Below, piece after piece: positions 63,982 through 64,000 of a DNA stretch of 64,000 nucleotides. Position 1 is the first letter of the stretch; every line of letters starts with the position of its first letter. Origin of the DNA: Winogradskyella luteola. GTDB taxonomy: Bacteria > Bacteroidota > Bacteroidia > Flavobacteriales > Flavobacteriaceae. The stretch is from the NCBI RefSeq assembly GCF_019203985.1, contig NZ_JAGSPD010000013.1, positions 21,385-85,384 of the forward strand. The letters run 5' to 3'. The notes beneath the pieces are model-generated. The model made no database searches, was not told where the DNA came from, and saw only the letters and a program-made list of their open reading frames with translations. The position numbers and the translations under genes are program-made.

Positions 63982-64000
63982 TGGATGACTTAATTGTGAG

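Noticed and set aside
1..64000. tRNA, rRNA and CRISPR arrays
   Set aside because: I looked at the gaps between genes and saw no cloverleaf-like sequence, no ribosomal RNA segments and no regularly spaced repeats.
54737..64000. Integrase, transposase or insertion sequence driving the island
   Set aside because: No such gene or terminal inverted repeat is visible in this part; it could lie beyond the right edge of the window.

Overview
The window is chromosomal DNA from an AT-rich member of the Flavobacteriaceae (Bacteroidetes). The evidence is a PorP/SprF protein next to a gliding-motility-type C-terminal domain protein, Bacteroidetes -7 promoter boxes (TAnnTTTG) close to start codons, almost no Shine-Dalgarno sequences, a phosphate-irrepressible PafA-type phosphatase, GbsR-type regulation and a two-lipoyl-domain pyruvate dehydrogenase E2. 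The genus cannot be fixed from the sequence; the Winogradskyella/Psychroserpens/Formosa group would fit.

From 1 to about 54 kb the gene content is mostly core. It starts with the PDH E2, a secreted protein, an M28 peptidase and an SDR enzyme. A type IX secretion style triad follows (large surface protein, PorP/SprF, OmpA), then a SprT-like protein, mannose-1-phosphate guanylyltransferase, a DUF389 membrane protein, an MlaFE-type lipid transporter pair and a PafA phosphatase. Next come a glycosyltransferase and methyltransferase, proC, a KAS III-like synthase, gcvP, a UbiA-like membrane protein and an ECF sigma factor with a small Cys/His partner. A GbsR regulator, an unusual desaturase and a methyltransferase form one unit. 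An M3 peptidase, purEK, an hpt-adk gene fusion, obgE, a voltage-gated K+ channel, DoxX and a 2034-residue alpha-2-macroglobulin come after that. A TetR-controlled ABC/HlyD/TolC export operon, an mpl-type Mur ligase, a long cystathionine gamma-synthase-like enzyme and several small genes close the core part. Intergenic gaps hold degenerate copies of several dispersed repeats, two operator-like palindromes that pair with GbsR, and one candidate small RNA between purE and the M3 peptidase.

At 54737 the chromosome is interrupted. radC stops after about 83 codons and is joined to the 3' part of a CsgG/FlgO-like gene. Beyond it lies a GC-rich block (about 56.0-62.8 kb) that carries a three-gene Rhs/YD-repeat locus: a core-less YD protein, a small secreted protein, and a DUF6443/Rhs-core protein. 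The last protein's C-terminal tip switches abruptly to AT-rich DNA and looks like a lipase-type alpha/beta hydrolase. A small membrane protein follows 14 bp after the toxin stop and is the natural candidate for immunity. The layout resembles the TcB/TcC split of Tc toxins combined with polymorphic-toxin tip exchange. The right end of the island is outside the window.
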